This document shows, one piece after another, positions 44,763 through 55,223 of a DNA stretch of 64,000 nucleotides; within the stretch, counting starts at the first letter, position 1; every line of letters starts with the position of its first letter. Source of the stretch: Litoreibacter ascidiaceicola (GTDB lineage Bacteria > Pseudomonadota > Alphaproteobacteria > Rhodobacterales > Rhodobacteraceae). The DNA lies in NCBI RefSeq assembly GCF_900129235.1, contig NZ_FQUV01000002.1, positions 434,001 to 498,000 on the forward strand, read 5' to 3'. A program made the translations under genes and the position numbers. The notes beneath the pieces are model-generated. The model was not told the DNA's origin. It ran no database searches and worked only from the letters and a program-made list of their open reading frames with translations.

Positions 44763-45703
44763 TGCCAAACCAACCGGTTTCAGGGAACGACCTTGCGCGT
44801 TTTGCCGGACAGGGCACATTTATGCGTCTTCCAAAGGTTGAAAATGCCGAAGGGCTCGACGTGGCGTTTGTTGGCATCCCAATGGATCACGGCTCCAGCT
44901 GGCGATCCGGTACGCGGTTCGGACCGGCCCAAGTTCGAAACGAAAGTTCGATGATCCGGCCCTATGCGGTCCAGACGGGTGCCGCCCCGTTTGATGCGCT
45001 GCAATGTGCGGATATTGGTGATGTGGCCATCAACACATTCAACCTTCGCGAAAGTATTCGTATTATTACAGAGTATTACGACGCACTCTTGAAGCAAGAT
45101 GTCATTCCAATGACCATCGGCGGGGATCATACGATCACCCTGCCAATCCTGCGCGCCATCGCCAAGAAACACGGGCCAGTGGGCCTTGTACACGTGGATG
45201 CCCATGCGGATGTAAATGACGAGATGTTTGGCGAGCGCGAGTGCCATGGAACGGTGTTCCGCCGGGCCTATGAAGAAGGGCTGCTTCGCCCAACGGACGT
45301 CTACCAGATCGGTCTGAGGGGAACAGGCTACACCGCCGAAGATTTCGACGAGCCGCGCGAATGGGGTTTCAACCTAACGCTCGCGCAGGAGGTTTGGCAT
45401 AAATCAACGGTGCCGCTGGCGGCGCAGATCAGAAAGAACATGGGCGCGGGGCCGGTATACATCACCTATGATATCGACAGTCTTGACCCCTCCATCGCAC
45501 CGGGCACAGGCACGCCTGAAATAGGGGGGCTGACAACGCCGCAAGCGTTGGAGTTGATCCGGGGGCTGCGCGGGTTGCCCATTGTGGGCTGCGATCTGGT
45601 CGAAGTTGCACCACCTTACGACACTTCCGGCAACACCGCGCTAACCGCGGCGAATATCATGTTCGAGATGCTGTCGGTGTTGCCCGGAGTTCCGTATCGC
45701 TAA
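44762..45703 (+). CDS. Second ureohydrolase (agmatinase/guanidinobutyrase-like)
   Basis: A 313-residue manganese enzyme. Metal-binding motifs: [24 protein letters not shown] and [18 protein letters not shown]. The N-terminal stretch FMRLPKVEN and [18 protein letters not shown] resemble guanidinobutyrase and related enzymes more than E. coli SpeB. Known members of this branch split agmatine, 4-guanidinobutanoate, 3-guanidinopropanoate or guanidine; specificity cannot be fixed here. ATG at 44762 overlaps the preceding stop (TGATG). Last gene of the aminotransferase operon. Confidence 0.85.
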   Translation: MPNQPVSGNDLARFAGQGTFMRLPKVENAEGLDVAFVGIPMDHGSSWRSGTRFGPAQVRNESSMIRPYAVQTGAAPFDALQCADIGDVAINTFNLRESIRIITEYYDALLKQDVIPMTIGGDHTITLPILRAIAKKHGPVGLVHVDAHADVNDEMFGERECHGTVFRRAYEEGLLRPTDVYQIGLRGTGYTAEDFDEPREWGFNLTLAQEVWHKSTVPLAAQIRKNMGAGPVYITYDIDSLDPSIAPGTGTPEIGGLTTPQALELIRGLRGLPIVGCDLVEVAPPYDTSGNTALTAANIMFEMLSVLPGVPYR

Positions 45704-45774
45704 CCACAAATCGCAGTGGACTATGGGCGAGAATTGAACGACAACGTGGCAAATCGTGGAAATGGCGCAGACGA

Positions 45775-46587
45775 ATGGCAGTAGGTATCTTTGATAGCGG
45801 GTTGGGCGGTTTGACCGTTTATGACCAGATCGCGGCTGATATGCCCGATCTGCCAGTATGCTATTTTGCCGATAGTGCGAACACACCTTACGGCGTGCGC
45901 ACCGCTGACGACATCTACAACCTCACCTGTGCGGCCACGCAGTCGCTGTTCGATGCGGGCTGTGATCTGGTGATCCTTGCGTGCAACACCGCCTCTGCTG
46001 CGGCTTTGCGGCGGATGCAGGAAAACTGGGTACCAACCGACAAGCGCGTGCTTGGTGTGTTCGTGCCGATGATCGAAGCCCTGACCGAGCGCAACTGGGG
46101 CGACAATTCCCCGCCGCGTGAAGTGGACGTGCGGGACGTGGCCCTATTCGCCACCCCTGCGACCGTTGCGTCGCGGGCGTTCCAGCGTGAACTGGCGTTC
46201 CGTGCCATTGGCGTCGATGTCGAAACGCAGCCCTGTGGCGGTCTGGTGGATGCGCTTGAAGACGGCGACGAGATGCTGGCGGAGGCCTTGGTACGCTCGC
46301 ATGTCGACGCGCTGAAGCGGCGGATGCCCCATCCGCAGGCGGCGATCTTGGGCTGCACGCATTATCCGTTGATGCAAAAGGCGTTTCAGGATGCTTTGGG
46401 AGAAGACGTAAAGGTATTTTCGCAAGCCAATCTGGTTTCGGCGAGCCTTGCTGATTATCTCAAGCGGCACCCTAATATGCTGGGCCAAGGGTCCGAGACC
46501 AAGTTCCTGACCACGGGCGATCCGGCACAGGTCACCGACCGCGCCACGCAGTTCCTGCGACGAAAGATCCAGTTCGAAGCGGCATGA
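45775..46587 (+). CDS. murI: Glutamate racemase
   Basis: Makes D-glutamate for peptidoglycan. The 270-residue protein has the two catalytic cysteines C70 (LILACNTAS) and C194 ([12 protein letters not shown]), the N-terminal [13 protein letters not shown] and ANTPYGVR. The N-terminal Asp and the later HYP histidine that assist the cysteines are kept. Length is normal. It follows the ureohydrolase operon by 71 bases and precedes argC by 55 bases on the same strand. Confidence 0.95.
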   Translation: MAVGIFDSGLGGLTVYDQIAADMPDLPVCYFADSANTPYGVRTADDIYNLTCAATQSLFDAGCDLVILACNTASAAALRRMQENWVPTDKRVLGVFVPMIEALTERNWGDNSPPREVDVRDVALFATPATVASRAFQRELAFRAIGVDVETQPCGGLVDALEDGDEMLAEALVRSHVDALKRRMPHPQAAILGCTHYPLMQKAFQDALGEDVKVFSQANLVSASLADYLKRHPNMLGQGSETKFLTTGDPAQVTDRATQFLRRKIQFEAA

Positions 46588-46642
46588 TTGCCGCGCGCCT
46601 GTCTTTCTTCTAAACCATCTGTGAATTCAAACGGAGTCTGTC

Positions 46643-47674
46643 ATGACCCATAAAATCGCCATCCTTGGTGCGTCCGGTTATACCGGAGCGGAACTCGTCC
46701 GGTTGATTGCAACGCACCCCTCTCTTTCCATCGCGGCCCTGTCGGCTGACCGCAAAGCAGGCATGGAGATGGCCGAGGTGTTCCCCCATCTTCGGCATCT
46801 GGACCTGCCCACTTTGGTGACCATCGACGAGATCGACTTCTCGGACATTGACCTATGCTTTTGCGCCTTACCACACAAGACGTCGCAAGAGGTCATCGCC
46901 AAATTGTTGCCTAAGACCCTGAAAATTGTCGACCTGTCCGCTGATTTCCGGCTGCGCGACCCTGAGGCCTATAAGACATGGTACGGAAACGACCACGCAG
47001 CGCTGGATATGCAGGGCGAAGCGGTCTACGGCCTGACGGAATTCTACCGCGATGATATCGCCAAGGCACGGCTCGTGGCCGGCACCGGCTGTAATGCGGC
47101 GACGGGCCAGTTCGCCCTGCGGCCGCTGATTGCGGGCGGGGTGATTGATCTGGACGACATCATCCTTGACCTTAAAGTCGGTGTGTCTGGGGCAGGTCGG
47201 TCCTTGAAGGAAAACCTGCTGCATGCGGAACTGTCCGAGGGTAGCAACGCCTATGCAATCGGTGGCACGCACCGGCATCTGGGCGAGTTCGACCAAGAGT
47301 TCTCTGCCATCTCCGGTCGGTCTGTTAAGGTGCAGTTTACCCCGCATCTGGTGCCAATGAACCGCGGTATTCTTGCGACCGTTTATGTCAAAGGTGACGC
47401 CGCAGAAATTCACGCGACGCTGGCCGAGGCTTATAGCGACGAGCCCTTCATCGAGGTTCTGCCCTTTGGGCAAGCGCCATCGACCCATGAGACACGCGGC
47501 TCCAACTTCGTGCATATCGGCGTCACTGGTGACAGGATAGAAGGCCGCGCCATTGTGATCGCAGCCCTTGATAACCTTACGAAAGGGTCATCCGGTCAGG
47601 CGTTGCAAAATGCTAATCTGATGTTAGGTCTAGAAGAGACCGAGGGGCTGATGATGGCCCCGCTGTTCCCGTAA
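46643..47674 (+). CDS. argC: N-acetyl-gamma-glutamyl-phosphate reductase
   Basis: NADPH-dependent third step of arginine synthesis, giving N-acetylglutamate semialdehyde. The 343-residue protein starts with the dinucleotide-binding [15 protein letters not shown], has the catalytic Cys150 in [12 protein letters not shown], the [20 protein letters not shown] loop (20 residues), and [10 protein letters not shown]. The C-terminal [19 protein letters not shown] is typical of ArgC. GGAG precedes the ATG. No other arg gene is adjacent. Confidence 0.96.
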   Translation: MTHKIAILGASGYTGAELVRLIATHPSLSIAALSADRKAGMEMAEVFPHLRHLDLPTLVTIDEIDFSDIDLCFCALPHKTSQEVIAKLLPKTLKIVDLSADFRLRDPEAYKTWYGNDHAALDMQGEAVYGLTEFYRDDIAKARLVAGTGCNAATGQFALRPLIAGGVIDLDDIILDLKVGVSGAGRSLKENLLHAELSEGSNAYAIGGTHRHLGEFDQEFSAISGRSVKVQFTPHLVPMNRGILATVYVKGDAAEIHATLAEAYSDEPFIEVLPFGQAPSTHETRGSNFVHIGVTGDRIEGRAIVIAALDNLTKGSSGQALQNANLMLGLEETEGLMMAPLFP

Positions 47675-47686
47675 AGGATCCGCGCC

Positions 47687-48133
47687 ATGAAAGGCCTCAA
47701 GAAAAAACGCCGCATTCAGGTCATCGCAGTCGCTGCGGTGGCGCTGCTCGTGTCTACCGCGTTGATCGGATACGCCCTGCGAGACGGGATCAACTTCTTC
47801 CGCTCGCCCACGGAAGTTGTCGAAACCCCGCCGCGCGAGAGCGAGACGTTTCGTATTGGCGGGTTGGTCGAAGACGGCAGCCTGAAAGTCAACGAGTCGC
47901 AAGAGATCACCTTTAATGTGACCGATGGAAACGCGGTTGTCGCGGTCACCTACAAGGGTATCTTGCCTGACCTGTTCGAAGAAGGTCAGGGGATGGTCGG
48001 CACCGGACGCTACATTGAAGGCGTCTTCCAAGCCTCGGAAATCCTTGCCAAACATGACGAAAAATACATGCCGGTCGAAGTCATCGACGCGTTGAAAGAA
48101 CAAGGCGTGTATAAAGAGGCGAACGGTAGCTAG
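47687..48133 (+). CDS. ccmE: Cytochrome c maturation heme chaperone CcmE
   Basis: Periplasmic, membrane-anchored protein that carries heme covalently to apocytochrome c via a conserved histidine. The 148-residue protein has one N-terminal transmembrane segment (VIAVAAVALLVSTALIGYAL), an OB-fold domain (FRIGGLVEDGSL, VTYKGILPDLFEEGQGMVG) and the heme-binding His123 in LAKHDEKYMP. The rest of the ccm system is not in the window, although ccmE is often separate in Rhodobacterales. It lies between argC and the endolysin gene. Confidence 0.95.
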   Translation: MKGLKKKRRIQVIAVAAVALLVSTALIGYALRDGINFFRSPTEVVETPPRESETFRIGGLVEDGSLKVNESQEITFNVTDGNAVVAVTYKGILPDLFEEGQGMVGTGRYIEGVFQASEILAKHDEKYMPVEVIDALKEQGVYKEANGS

Positions 48134-48190
48134 AGGCTCCGTTAACCAAATAAGCGCAACTTTGGCCCCGTGTTGCAGCGGAGGCCAAAG

Positions 48191-48802
48191 ATGCAAACAG
48201 TTCTCGAAATTGCGCAAGACATTGTTCGCCGTGAAGGCGGCTATGTGAACGATCCCGACGATCCCGGTGGCCCAACCAATCACGGTGTTACCATTCACAC
48301 CATGCGCCGGCTGGGCCTTGATCTGAATGGCGACGGGACCGTAACCCGCGCAGATGTGCGGGCGTTAACGCAGGCTCAGGCGGTCGAGATCTTCATTGAC
48401 CACTACTTTCGTGAGCCGCGCATCGACGCCCTGCCGCAACCGCTACAGGCGAGCGTGTTCGATATGAATGTGAACGCAGGGGCAAATGCCATCAAACTGC
48501 TGCAACGCCTGCTGAACGACATGGGGCAGGACGTGTCGGTTGATGGCAGGATCGGACCGCACACGATCCGCGCGACCTATGCCGCCTTTCAGGATGCGCC
48601 TGACCACATGGCTGACGCCTATGGCATCGCGCGGCGCGACTACTATTACGCGCTAGCAGATCGCCGACCTGCCTCGCGAAAATACGCGCGCAGACGGGAC
48701 GGCAGCAAAGGCGGCTGGATCAAGCGGGCCGAGGAGTTCTTGTCACCGCATTACCGCCTGTCGGCCACCGAACACCGCAAACGGGTGGCGGCATGGGGCT
48801 GA
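48191..48802 (+). CDS. GH108 family peptidoglycan hydrolase (GTA-type endolysin)
   Basis: A 203-residue lysozyme-like protein of glycoside hydrolase family 108 (TtsA/secretion activator family). The catalytic motif is REGGYVNDPDDPGGPTNHGV with Glu15, followed by the C-terminal peptidoglycan-binding part (NAGANAIKLLQRLLNDM, VDGRIGPHTIRA). No signal peptide is seen, so a holin is needed for release. A holin-like gene overlaps it by 10 bases. In Rhodobacter capsulatus a similar endolysin/holin pair, away from the main cluster, lyses cells to release gene transfer agent particles. GGAGG precedes the ATG. Confidence 0.85.
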   Translation: MQTVLEIAQDIVRREGGYVNDPDDPGGPTNHGVTIHTMRRLGLDLNGDGTVTRADVRALTQAQAVEIFIDHYFREPRIDALPQPLQASVFDMNVNAGANAIKLLQRLLNDMGQDVSVDGRIGPHTIRATYAAFQDAPDHMADAYGIARRDYYYALADRRPASRKYARRRDGSKGGWIKRAEEFLSPHYRLSATEHRKRVAAWG

Positions 48803-49269
48803 TCTCGCAAGTGCTCAGGGGTGGCGTCACTGGGGTCGCTGGTGCGGTCGTGGACGTGGCCGAAGTGTTTCGCCCCAATGCGACCCGCCAGATGGAGCTT
48901 GGCCATGAGGCGTTCACCGCAGCCCTGACGCAACACGGGGCGGAGTTTCAATACGGGCGGCTCGGATGGTTCGACCGAGCCATGAACGGCTTGAACCGTT
49001 TGCCGCGCCCGATGCTGGCTCTCGGAACTTTGGGATTGTTCATCTACGCGATGGTGAATCCGCTGGAATTTGCCGAGCGTATGCGTGGGCTAGCCTATGT
49101 GCCGGAACCGCTTTGGTGGCTTTTGGGGGCCATTGTGAGTTTCTATTTCGGCGCACGGGAATTGCACTACCGGCGCGCGCCGCTTGTACCACCGAAACCC
49201 GCCACGCGACCGCAGCGGCCCAGCACGAATCCGGCACTGGAGGCATGGCGGGCAAAGCGCGGTGGATAA
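48793..49269 (+). CDS. Holin family protein
   Basis: A 158-residue protein with two clear hydrophobic segments (MLALGTLGLFIYAMVNPL near residues 77-94 and LWWLLGAIVSFYFGAREL near 110-128), an amphipathic N terminus (LISQVLRGGVTGVAGAVVDV) and a proline/arginine-rich cytoplasmic tail. This layout matches the 3TM-type holin family that partners GH108 endolysins. It overlaps the endolysin gene by 10 bases, so the two are co-translated. Expected job: to make holes in the inner membrane so the endolysin reaches peptidoglycan. Confidence 0.8.
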   Translation: MGLISQVLRGGVTGVAGAVVDVAEVFRPNATRQMELGHEAFTAALTQHGAEFQYGRLGWFDRAMNGLNRLPRPMLALGTLGLFIYAMVNPLEFAERMRGLAYVPEPLWWLLGAIVSFYFGARELHYRRAPLVPPKPATRPQRPSTNPALEAWRAKRGG

Positions 49270-49353
49270 AAGTCTGAAATGACGGCGCGTTTCGCTTTTC
49301 TAAACTGACCGGTTCGTTATCGTGTCGCTCAACACGCGAATTGGAGACCAGCG

Positions 49354-50130
49354 ATGCAATACGAAACCCTGCGACTGACTGTCAGCAACAACGTGGCGGT
49401 GATCGAGTTCACCCGCGACGAGGTGATGAACGCGCTTAACACGCAAATGCGCGCCGAAATATTGCATGCCGTTAAAGCCGCAGAGGCAAGCGCACGGGTC
49501 TTGGTTCTGACCGGAAAGGGGCGGGCCTTCTGTTCCGGTCAGGACCTTGGCGACCGTGCCAGTGTTGCGTCGACCGATTTGGAGCGAACTTTGCGCGACG
49601 AATATGTGCCGATGCTGATGGCCATCTACAATTGCCGCATCCCGACGATTTCCGCTGTAAACGGTCCGGCCGCCGGGGCAGGGGCCAATCTGGCACTGGC
49701 CGCCGACGTCGTGATAGCCACAAAATCCGCGGTGTTCTTACAGGCGTTCACTCGCATCGGGCTTATTCCTGATGCAGGCGGCAGCTACTTCCTTCCGCGA
49801 CAGGTGGGTATGGCCAAAGCGATGGGGGCCGCATTGTTTGCAGAGCCGATAACGGCGGATCAGGCCAGCGCAATGGGAATGATTTGGGAGGCCGTTGCCG
49901 ACGAGGAGTTTGCCCAGCATTGGCTGGACCGCGCAACTTATCTGGCGAATGGTCCAACCGAGGCCTACACGCGGGTTAAAAAGATCATTCGCTCCAGCTT
50001 CGAGAACGACTTGGAAAAGCAGCTTCTATTAGAGGCCAAGCTCCAAGGTGAATGCGGAAAGACCCATGATTTTCGGGAGGGTGTTCTGGCATTTCTGGAC
50101 AAGCGTGCCGCGAATTACGAAGGGCGTTAA
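49354..50130 (+). CDS. Enoyl-CoA hydratase/isomerase family protein (PaaG-like)
   Basis: A 258-residue crotonase-fold enzyme. It has LTGKGRAFCSGQDLGDRA and VNGPAAGAGANLALAADVVI (the oxyanion-hole and CoA-binding regions) and FTRIGLIPDAGGSYFLPRQVG with the catalytic acid. The closest annotated type is PaaG, 2-(1,2-epoxy-1,2-dihydrophenyl)acetyl-CoA isomerase of the phenylacetate pathway, based on GQDLGDR and DAGGSYFLPR; no other paa gene is present, so the substrate is uncertain. It stands alone, ending at a bidirectional terminator. Confidence 0.82.
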   Translation: MQYETLRLTVSNNVAVIEFTRDEVMNALNTQMRAEILHAVKAAEASARVLVLTGKGRAFCSGQDLGDRASVASTDLERTLRDEYVPMLMAIYNCRIPTISAVNGPAAGAGANLALAADVVIATKSAVFLQAFTRIGLIPDAGGSYFLPRQVGMAKAMGAALFAEPITADQASAMGMIWEAVADEEFAQHWLDRATYLANGPTEAYTRVKKIIRSSFENDLEKQLLLEAKLQGECGKTHDFREGVLAFLDKRAANYEGR

Positions 50131-50161
50131 AGGGGGAATGCTTTAAACCGCGTTTGTTAAG

Positions 50162-50190
50162 AAAAAGGCCACCCGAGGGTGGCCTTTTTT
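50162..50190. terminator. Bidirectional intrinsic terminator
   Basis: AAAAAGGCCACC and GGTGGCCTTTTT (50162-50173 and 50178-50189) around CGAG, a perfect 12-bp stem with an A-run and a T-run. It sits between the convergent enoyl-CoA hydratase-like and gltA genes. Confidence 0.88.
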
Positions 50191-50191
50191 G

Positions 50192-51481
50192 TTAGCGGTT
50201 TTCGATGTCTGTGTAATCACGCTTCGTCGCACCTGTATACAACTGGCGCGGACGCCCGATTTTCAGGTTCGGGTCCGAAATCTGCTCTTTCCATTGCGAA
50301 ATCCACCCGACGGTCCGTGCAAGGGCAAAGATCGGGGTGAACATCGAGGTCGGGAAACCCATCGCTTCCAGAATAATACCCGAATAGAAATCGACATTCG
50401 GGAACAATTTCTTCTCTGCAAAATACGGGTCATTCAGGGCTTGTTTTTCAAGCTCTTTGGCGACCTGCAACAGCGGGTTGTTTTCAACGCCCAGCAACTC
50501 AAGAACTTCATCGGCGGATTGCTTAAGTACTGTCGCGCGCGGGTCGAAGTTTTTGTAAACGCGGTGGCCAAAGCCCATCAGGCGATAGCTGTCATTCTTG
50601 TCCTTAGCGCGCGCGATAAACTCGGGGATGCGGTCAACCGTGCCGATCTCTTTAAGCATTTCCAAGCAAGCCTGGTTCGCGCCGCCATGTGCGGGACCCC
50701 ACAAGCACGCAATGCCAGCCGCGATACACGCAAATGGGTTTGCACCGGATGATGATGCCAGACGAACCGTCGATGTCGACGCGTTCTGCTCGTGGTCGGC
50801 ATGCAAAGTGAAGATACGGTCCATTGCGCGGGCAAGGATCGGATCAACCTCGTATTTCTCGGCTGGAACCGAGAAGCACATGTGCAGGAAGTTCGCGGCA
50901 TAATCGAGGTCATTGCGCGGATAGACGAAGGGCTGGCCCACCGAATACTTGTAAGCCATCGCAGCAATTGTTGGCAATTTTGCGATCAGTCGGATGGCGG
51001 CCACTTCACGCTGCCAGTCATCATTGATGTCGGTGCTGTCGTGATAGAATGCGGACATGGCACCCACGACGCCCACAAGCGTCGCCATTGGATGCGCATC
51101 ACGCCGGAAACCACGAAAGAAGTTGTGCATTTGTTCGTGCACCATCGTGTGATTGGTAACACGGGCTTCGAAGTCTTCCAGCTCGGTTGCCGATGGCAGT
51201 TCACCGTAAAGCAACAGGTAGCAGACTTCGAGGAAGTGGGATTTTTCAGCCAATTGGTCGATCGGATAGCCGCGGTGCAGCAATTCACCCTTGATACCGT
51301 CGATGAAGGTGATCGTGCTGTCGCAAGCCGCCGTGGAGGTGAAGCCCGGATCATAGGTAAACACATCGCCTTGGGCGTAGAGTTTGGTGATGTCGATGAC
51401 ATCGGGTCCAGCAGTCGGGGTATGGATTGGCAACTCGATTTCCTTGTTGCCAATAATCAGTCGTGCGGATTTGTCGGACAT
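50192..51481 (-). CDS. gltA: Citrate synthase
   Basis: Condenses acetyl-CoA and oxaloacetate at the entry of the citric acid cycle. The 429-residue type II (hexameric, NADH-sensitive family) protein has [19 protein letters not shown] at the N terminus, the catalytic histidine region [20 protein letters not shown] (20 residues), and [14 protein letters not shown] with the second His and binding arginine, plus the aspartate in [14 protein letters not shown]-adjacent sequence. AAAGGTGA precedes the ATG. A palindrome overlaps the promoter region upstream. Confidence 0.97.
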   Translation of the reverse strand: MSDKSARLIIGNKEIELPIHTPTAGPDVIDITKLYAQGDVFTYDPGFTSTAACDSTITFIDGIKGELLHRGYPIDQLAEKSHFLEVCYLLLYGELPSATELEDFEARVTNHTMVHEQMHNFFRGFRRDAHPMATLVGVVGAMSAFYHDSTDINDDWQREVAAIRLIAKLPTIAAMAYKYSVGQPFVYPRNDLDYAANFLHMCFSVPAEKYEVDPILARAMDRIFTLHADHEQNASTSTVRLASSSGANPFACIAAGIACLWGPAHGGANQACLEMLKEIGTVDRIPEFIARAKDKNDSYRLMGFGHRVYKNFDPRATVLKQSADEVLELLGVENNPLLQVAKELEKQALNDPYFAEKKLFPNVDFYSGIILEAMGFPTSMFTPIFALARTVGWISQWKEQISDPNLKIGRPRQLYTGATKRDYTDIENR

Positions 51482-51535
51482 ACATTCACCTTTCGTGTGT
51501 CTGGAGGGTAACGCGGTCGTAACCTCCTGTTATAT

Positions 51536-51552
51536 ATGGCATGATATGCCAT
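51536..51552. promoter_or_regulatory. Palindrome upstream of gltA, candidate operator
   Basis: ATGGCATGATATGCCAT: 7-bp arms around GAT, 55 bases before the gltA start. On the minus strand it abuts TATATA (51536-51531), a likely -10 box with only a weak -35 match, so a regulator binding here would sit in the promoter spacer. No known operator was recognised. Confidence 0.45.
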
Positions 51553-51597
51553 GTCGTTTTGTTCTTTTAAGCTCCCGGCCGCGGCGCGGCGAGGGTA

Positions 51598-53001
51598 TTA
51601 ACCGACGACATGCGCCAGCCTCGCGAGGGTCTCGTCACGTCCGATGATCATCATCATGTCAAAGACGCTGGGTGAAACTGCACGGCCTGAAAGCACGACC
51701 CGTAGGGGGCCAGCAAGTTTCCCGAATTTGAGATCTTGCGCCTCGGCGAACTCCATCACGGTTTGCTCCAACGCTTCACGGTTCCAGCTAGCAGTTTGCA
51801 ACTGCGGCGTCAATTGCGTCAGTATACCACGGGATACCGGATCAAGCAGTTTTTCCGCTTTTTCATCCAAGGTGAACGGTGGCTTATCGAGCACAAACGC
51901 AAATTTTGCCAGTAAATCCCCCACGGTTTTGTCCGTGACGTCGAGTTTATCAAACGCATCTGCAAACGCCTTTGCCTCGTCATCCGACAACACGGGCTGA
52001 CCAACTGCAGTCAGATAGCTTTGTACGTCTCGCACCATGGTTTCAGAATCGCTTATCCCGATCTGATGACGGTTAATGTTTTCCATTTTCTTAAAATCGA
52101 GCCGCGCAGGCGCTTTGCCGATGCCGTCCAGATCGAACCATTCCAGAGCCTGCTTGGTGGTGAACACCTCGTCATCGCCATGGCTCCAGCCCAGACGCGC
52201 CAGATAATTGCGCATTCCGGCGGGCGTGTAGCCCATGGCTGCGTATTCCATGACCCCCAACGCCCCGTGACGTTTGGAGAGTTTTTTGCCATCTGGTCCA
52301 TGGATTAACGGAATATGGGCGAAGACAGGCAAGTCCCAACCCATCGCCGTGTAAATCATCGATTGACGCGCCGCGTTCGCAAGGTGGTCATCGCCGCGAA
52401 TGACGTGGGTGACGCCCATGTCGTGGTCATCAACCACAACGGCCAGCATATAAACGGGGCTGCCGTCAGAACGTAGCAAAACCATGTCATCCAGCGCGTC
52501 AGCCTTCCAGGTCACGTCGCCCTGCACGGCATCCTGAATGGTGATATCGCCTTCCTGCGGCGCTTTTATCCGGATGGCGAAAGGCGCGTCGGGATGTTCA
52601 CTTTCAGGCACGTCGCGCCACGGGGAGCGGTACAGGGTCGAGCGCCCGTCTGCCCGTGCGGCCTCACGAAACGCCTCGATTTCGTCTTGCGAGGCGAAAC
52701 ACTTATACGCCGTCCCCGCAGCTAACATTTCATGCGCAACAGCGGCATGCCGGTCGGCGCTTTCAAACTGGCTCACTGCGTCGCCGTCCCAATCCAGCCC
52801 CAGCCATGTCAGGCCATCCAGAATGGCTTGCGTCGCCTCAGGCGTGTAGCGCGCGCGGTCGGTGTCCTCGATCCGAAGCAGAAACTTCCCGCCACGTCCG
52901 CGTGCATAGAGCCAATTGAACAGCGCGGTGCGTGCGCCACCGATGTGCAGGTATCCGGTCGGAGAAGGGGCGAAGCGGGTGACCACAGGGGCGTCTGTCA
53001 T
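51598..53001 (-). CDS. gltX: Glutamyl-tRNA synthetase
   Basis: Charges tRNA(Glu), and in many alphaproteobacteria also tRNA(Gln), with glutamate. The 467-residue class I enzyme has the HIGH-like motif [19 protein letters not shown] and the KMSKS-like motif [11 protein letters not shown], with the anticodon-binding helical domain in the C-terminal third. Alphaproteobacteria often carry two gltX copies; this may be one of them. It lies 116 bp upstream of gltA on the same strand, and diverges from comEC. Confidence 0.95.
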   Translation of the reverse strand: MTDAPVVTRFAPSPTGYLHIGGARTALFNWLYARGRGGKFLLRIEDTDRARYTPEATQAILDGLTWLGLDWDGDAVSQFESADRHAAVAHEMLAAGTAYKCFASQDEIEAFREAARADGRSTLYRSPWRDVPESEHPDAPFAIRIKAPQEGDITIQDAVQGDVTWKADALDDMVLLRSDGSPVYMLAVVVDDHDMGVTHVIRGDDHLANAARQSMIYTAMGWDLPVFAHIPLIHGPDGKKLSKRHGALGVMEYAAMGYTPAGMRNYLARLGWSHGDDEVFTTKQALEWFDLDGIGKAPARLDFKKMENINRHQIGISDSETMVRDVQSYLTAVGQPVLSDDEAKAFADAFDKLDVTDKTVGDLLAKFAFVLDKPPFTLDEKAEKLLDPVSRGILTQLTPQLQTASWNREALEQTVMEFAEAQDLKFGKLAGPLRVVLSGRAVSPSVFDMMMIIGRDETLARLAHVVG

Positions 53002-53105
53002 AGGATGTTTAACCTTTTGGAAAGCATGTTCGGGCAGGATCGGCCCAATTCAGGCTGGACCAGTCGTACTGGCCCATTTGCGCTCAGGTTTAGGCAATCA
53101 CAGTG

Positions 53106-55223
53106 ATGGAGACAAGGGCGGGTAACGTCAGGGCAGAGCCCAAATCACCGCGCCTAGGGCCAGCTGTTTTCGCGACCTTTGCACGGCAGCAATCGCATTT
53201 GTTTCCATGGGTGCCCGTATGTTTAGGCGCAGGGATCGGGCTGTATTTCGCGGCCTCGTCAGAGCCGGTGACGTGGCACCTGATAATGCTCGCCGCAACC
53301 TTAAGCGCGCTGTGGCTTGTAGCCTACGCTTTCGGCCAACACAGAGGCCGCTGGGTATCCGTCACGCTCTGGCTGCTGACCTTGGTCCTCGTTGGAACCA
53401 CGGTTGCAAGCCTTCGGGCAAAAGCCGTGGCCGCTCCGGTGCTGTCCTATCGCTATTACGGGCCGATCGAGGGGCGCATTGTCTCGATCGACAAATCCGC
53501 GTCAGAGAAAATGCGCCTGACGCTTGATCACGTCCGTCTGTCACGGGTGCCGCCGCACCGCACACCACTCCGCGTCCGCGTGTCGCTTCACGGGGATGAT
53601 CTTGGGATCGACTTTGCGCCCGGCGACACGGTGCTTACGACCGGACATCTGGGGCCACCCGCCGGGCCGGTGGAGCCCGGTGGCTTCGACTTCCAGCGGC
53701 ATCTGTGGTTCCAGCAACTCGGCGCGCTCGGCTACACCCGCAATCCCATGTTGCGACTGGAACCCGCAGGGCGCGCACAAGGATTTTCACTGTGGCTATA
53801 CACCTTTAGATTGAGCCTCTCCGCCGCGATCAAGGCCCGAATGTCCGACGAAGAAGGGCCGTTTGCCGCCGCGATCATTACCGGGGATCGGGCCGATCTT
53901 GATCCCCAGTTGCTAGACCGCCTTCGGGCGTCAAATCTGGCACATCTTCTGGCCATCTCCGGCCTGCATATGGGGTTGTTGACGGGCGCGGTATTCGCGT
54001 TGATCCGCATTGGTCTGTCCACGGTGCCTCAACTGGCTGTCCGGCTCAATCTTCGAAAGGTTGCGGCTGTAGGCGCGTTGTTCGCCGCCGTGCTTTACCT
54101 CGGAGTATCCGGCGCAAATGTCGCAACGCAGCGGGCGTTCATCATGGTCACCGTCATGTTGCTCGCGATCTGCGTGGAGCGGCCTGCATTGTCCCTCAGG
54201 GCGGTTGCGATCGCGGCGTTTATCGTTCTGATCATCACGCCAGAGGCACTTGTCGGCCCGGGATTTCAAATGTCGTTCGCGGCGACCACAGCCTTGGTTG
54301 CTGTCTTCGCTGTGATCCGCGATCGGGGGCTGTTCCTGATACTCCCGAAATGGCTCTCGGGCGCGGCGGCCTTGCTGCTATCGTCGTTTATTGCAGGGGC
54401 TGCGACCGCACCTTACGGGGCGGCGCATTTCAACCAAGTGGCACAGTACGGCCTTTTGGCGAACTTGCTGTCGGTGCCGGTGATGGGACTTGTCGTGATG
54501 CCCGGCGCGCTTCTGGCCGGATGTCTGGCGCCCTTGGGACTGGAGGGCATCGGTCTATGGGGAATGGAGCTTGGTTTGGCGTGGATACTGCGCGTCGCGG
54601 ACTTGGTATCAGGTTTGGACGGCAGCACCCGCGCGATTGTCGCGCCGGGTCCGGCAGTGCTCCCCTTGGTGACGCTGGGCGGCTTGATGCTTTGCATCTG
54701 GCAAGGAGCAGGGCGATTGGTCGGGCTTGTGCCCGTTATCGTGGCGTTCGGTCTTTGGCAAAATGTTGAGCGCCCTGAGGTGCTCATCTCCGAAACTGGC
54801 CGCCTGATTGGGATCGTGCAAAATGAGGAACGGGCCTTGAACAAGCCCAAGGGTGACGGGTTTTCTGCCAGAGTTTGGCTGGAAAACGATGGAGATACTG
54901 CTGATCAGGCACAAGCCGCAACGCGCGCAGGGTTTAGCCCCAATCACATTCGCACGCAGGTCGCGGGAAGCACGTTGGGTTTTAACGCCGCCAACCCCGA
55001 GAAAATCGACATCTCGGAGGCCTGCGCGTCACATGACATCGTTGTGCTGCCACGTGTCGAATCCAAGCTGCCGGAAGATTGCGCGGGCTGGACCGCCCTA
55101 GATTTCAGCGAAGGCGGGGCTGTCGCGATTTACACGACCGAAACGGGTCTCAGATACGAAAACAGCCGATCGCGACAAGGCAACCGGCTGTGGGTCTCAC
55201 ATCAGCGCAAACGCACTCAGTAA
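53106..55223 (+). CDS. comEC: ComEC/Rec2 family competence protein
   Basis: Inner-membrane channel for single-stranded DNA uptake. The 705-residue protein has an N-terminal pair of hydrophobic helices, a soluble OB-type domain (about residues 120-215: [21 protein letters not shown]) and the Competence domain with ten or so helices starting at [20 protein letters not shown]. The C-terminal metallo-beta-lactamase domain of Bacillus ComEC is missing; about 130 soluble residues follow the last helix instead, as in other alphaproteobacteria. ATG at 53106 overlaps an in-frame GTG. In Rhodobacter capsulatus ComEC is needed for uptake of GTA-delivered DNA. Overlaps the end of lexA by 7 bases. Confidence 0.9.
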   Translation: METRAGNVRAEPKSPRLGPAVFATFARQQSHLFPWVPVCLGAGIGLYFAASSEPVTWHLIMLAATLSALWLVAYAFGQHRGRWVSVTLWLLTLVLVGTTVASLRAKAVAAPVLSYRYYGPIEGRIVSIDKSASEKMRLTLDHVRLSRVPPHRTPLRVRVSLHGDDLGIDFAPGDTVLTTGHLGPPAGPVEPGGFDFQRHLWFQQLGALGYTRNPMLRLEPAGRAQGFSLWLYTFRLSLSAAIKARMSDEEGPFAAAIITGDRADLDPQLLDRLRASNLAHLLAISGLHMGLLTGAVFALIRIGLSTVPQLAVRLNLRKVAAVGALFAAVLYLGVSGANVATQRAFIMVTVMLLAICVERPALSLRAVAIAAFIVLIITPEALVGPGFQMSFAATTALVAVFAVIRDRGLFLILPKWLSGAAALLLSSFIAGAATAPYGAAHFNQVAQYGLLANLLSVPVMGLVVMPGALLAGCLAPLGLEGIGLWGMELGLAWILRVADLVSGLDGSTRAIVAPGPAVLPLVTLGGLMLCIWQGAGRLVGLVPVIVAFGLWQNVERPEVLISETGRLIGIVQNEERALNKPKGDGFSARVWLENDGDTADQAQAATRAGFSPNHIRTQVAGSTLGFNAANPEKIDISEACASHDIVVLPRVESKLPEDCAGWTALDFSEGGAVAIYTTETGLRYENSRSRQGNRLWVSHQRKRTQ

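Noticed and set aside
48191-49269. Endolysin and holin as part of a prophage
   Set aside because: No capsid, tail, integrase or terminase gene is nearby and both flanks are core genes (ccmE, enoyl-CoA hydratase-like). A stand-alone GTA-type lysis pair fits better.
53030-53045. GTTCGGGCAGGATC in the gltX-comEC gap as a possible SOS box
   Set aside because: The spacing between GTTC and GATC is 6, not 7 bases, so it does not fit the alphaproteobacterial LexA operator.
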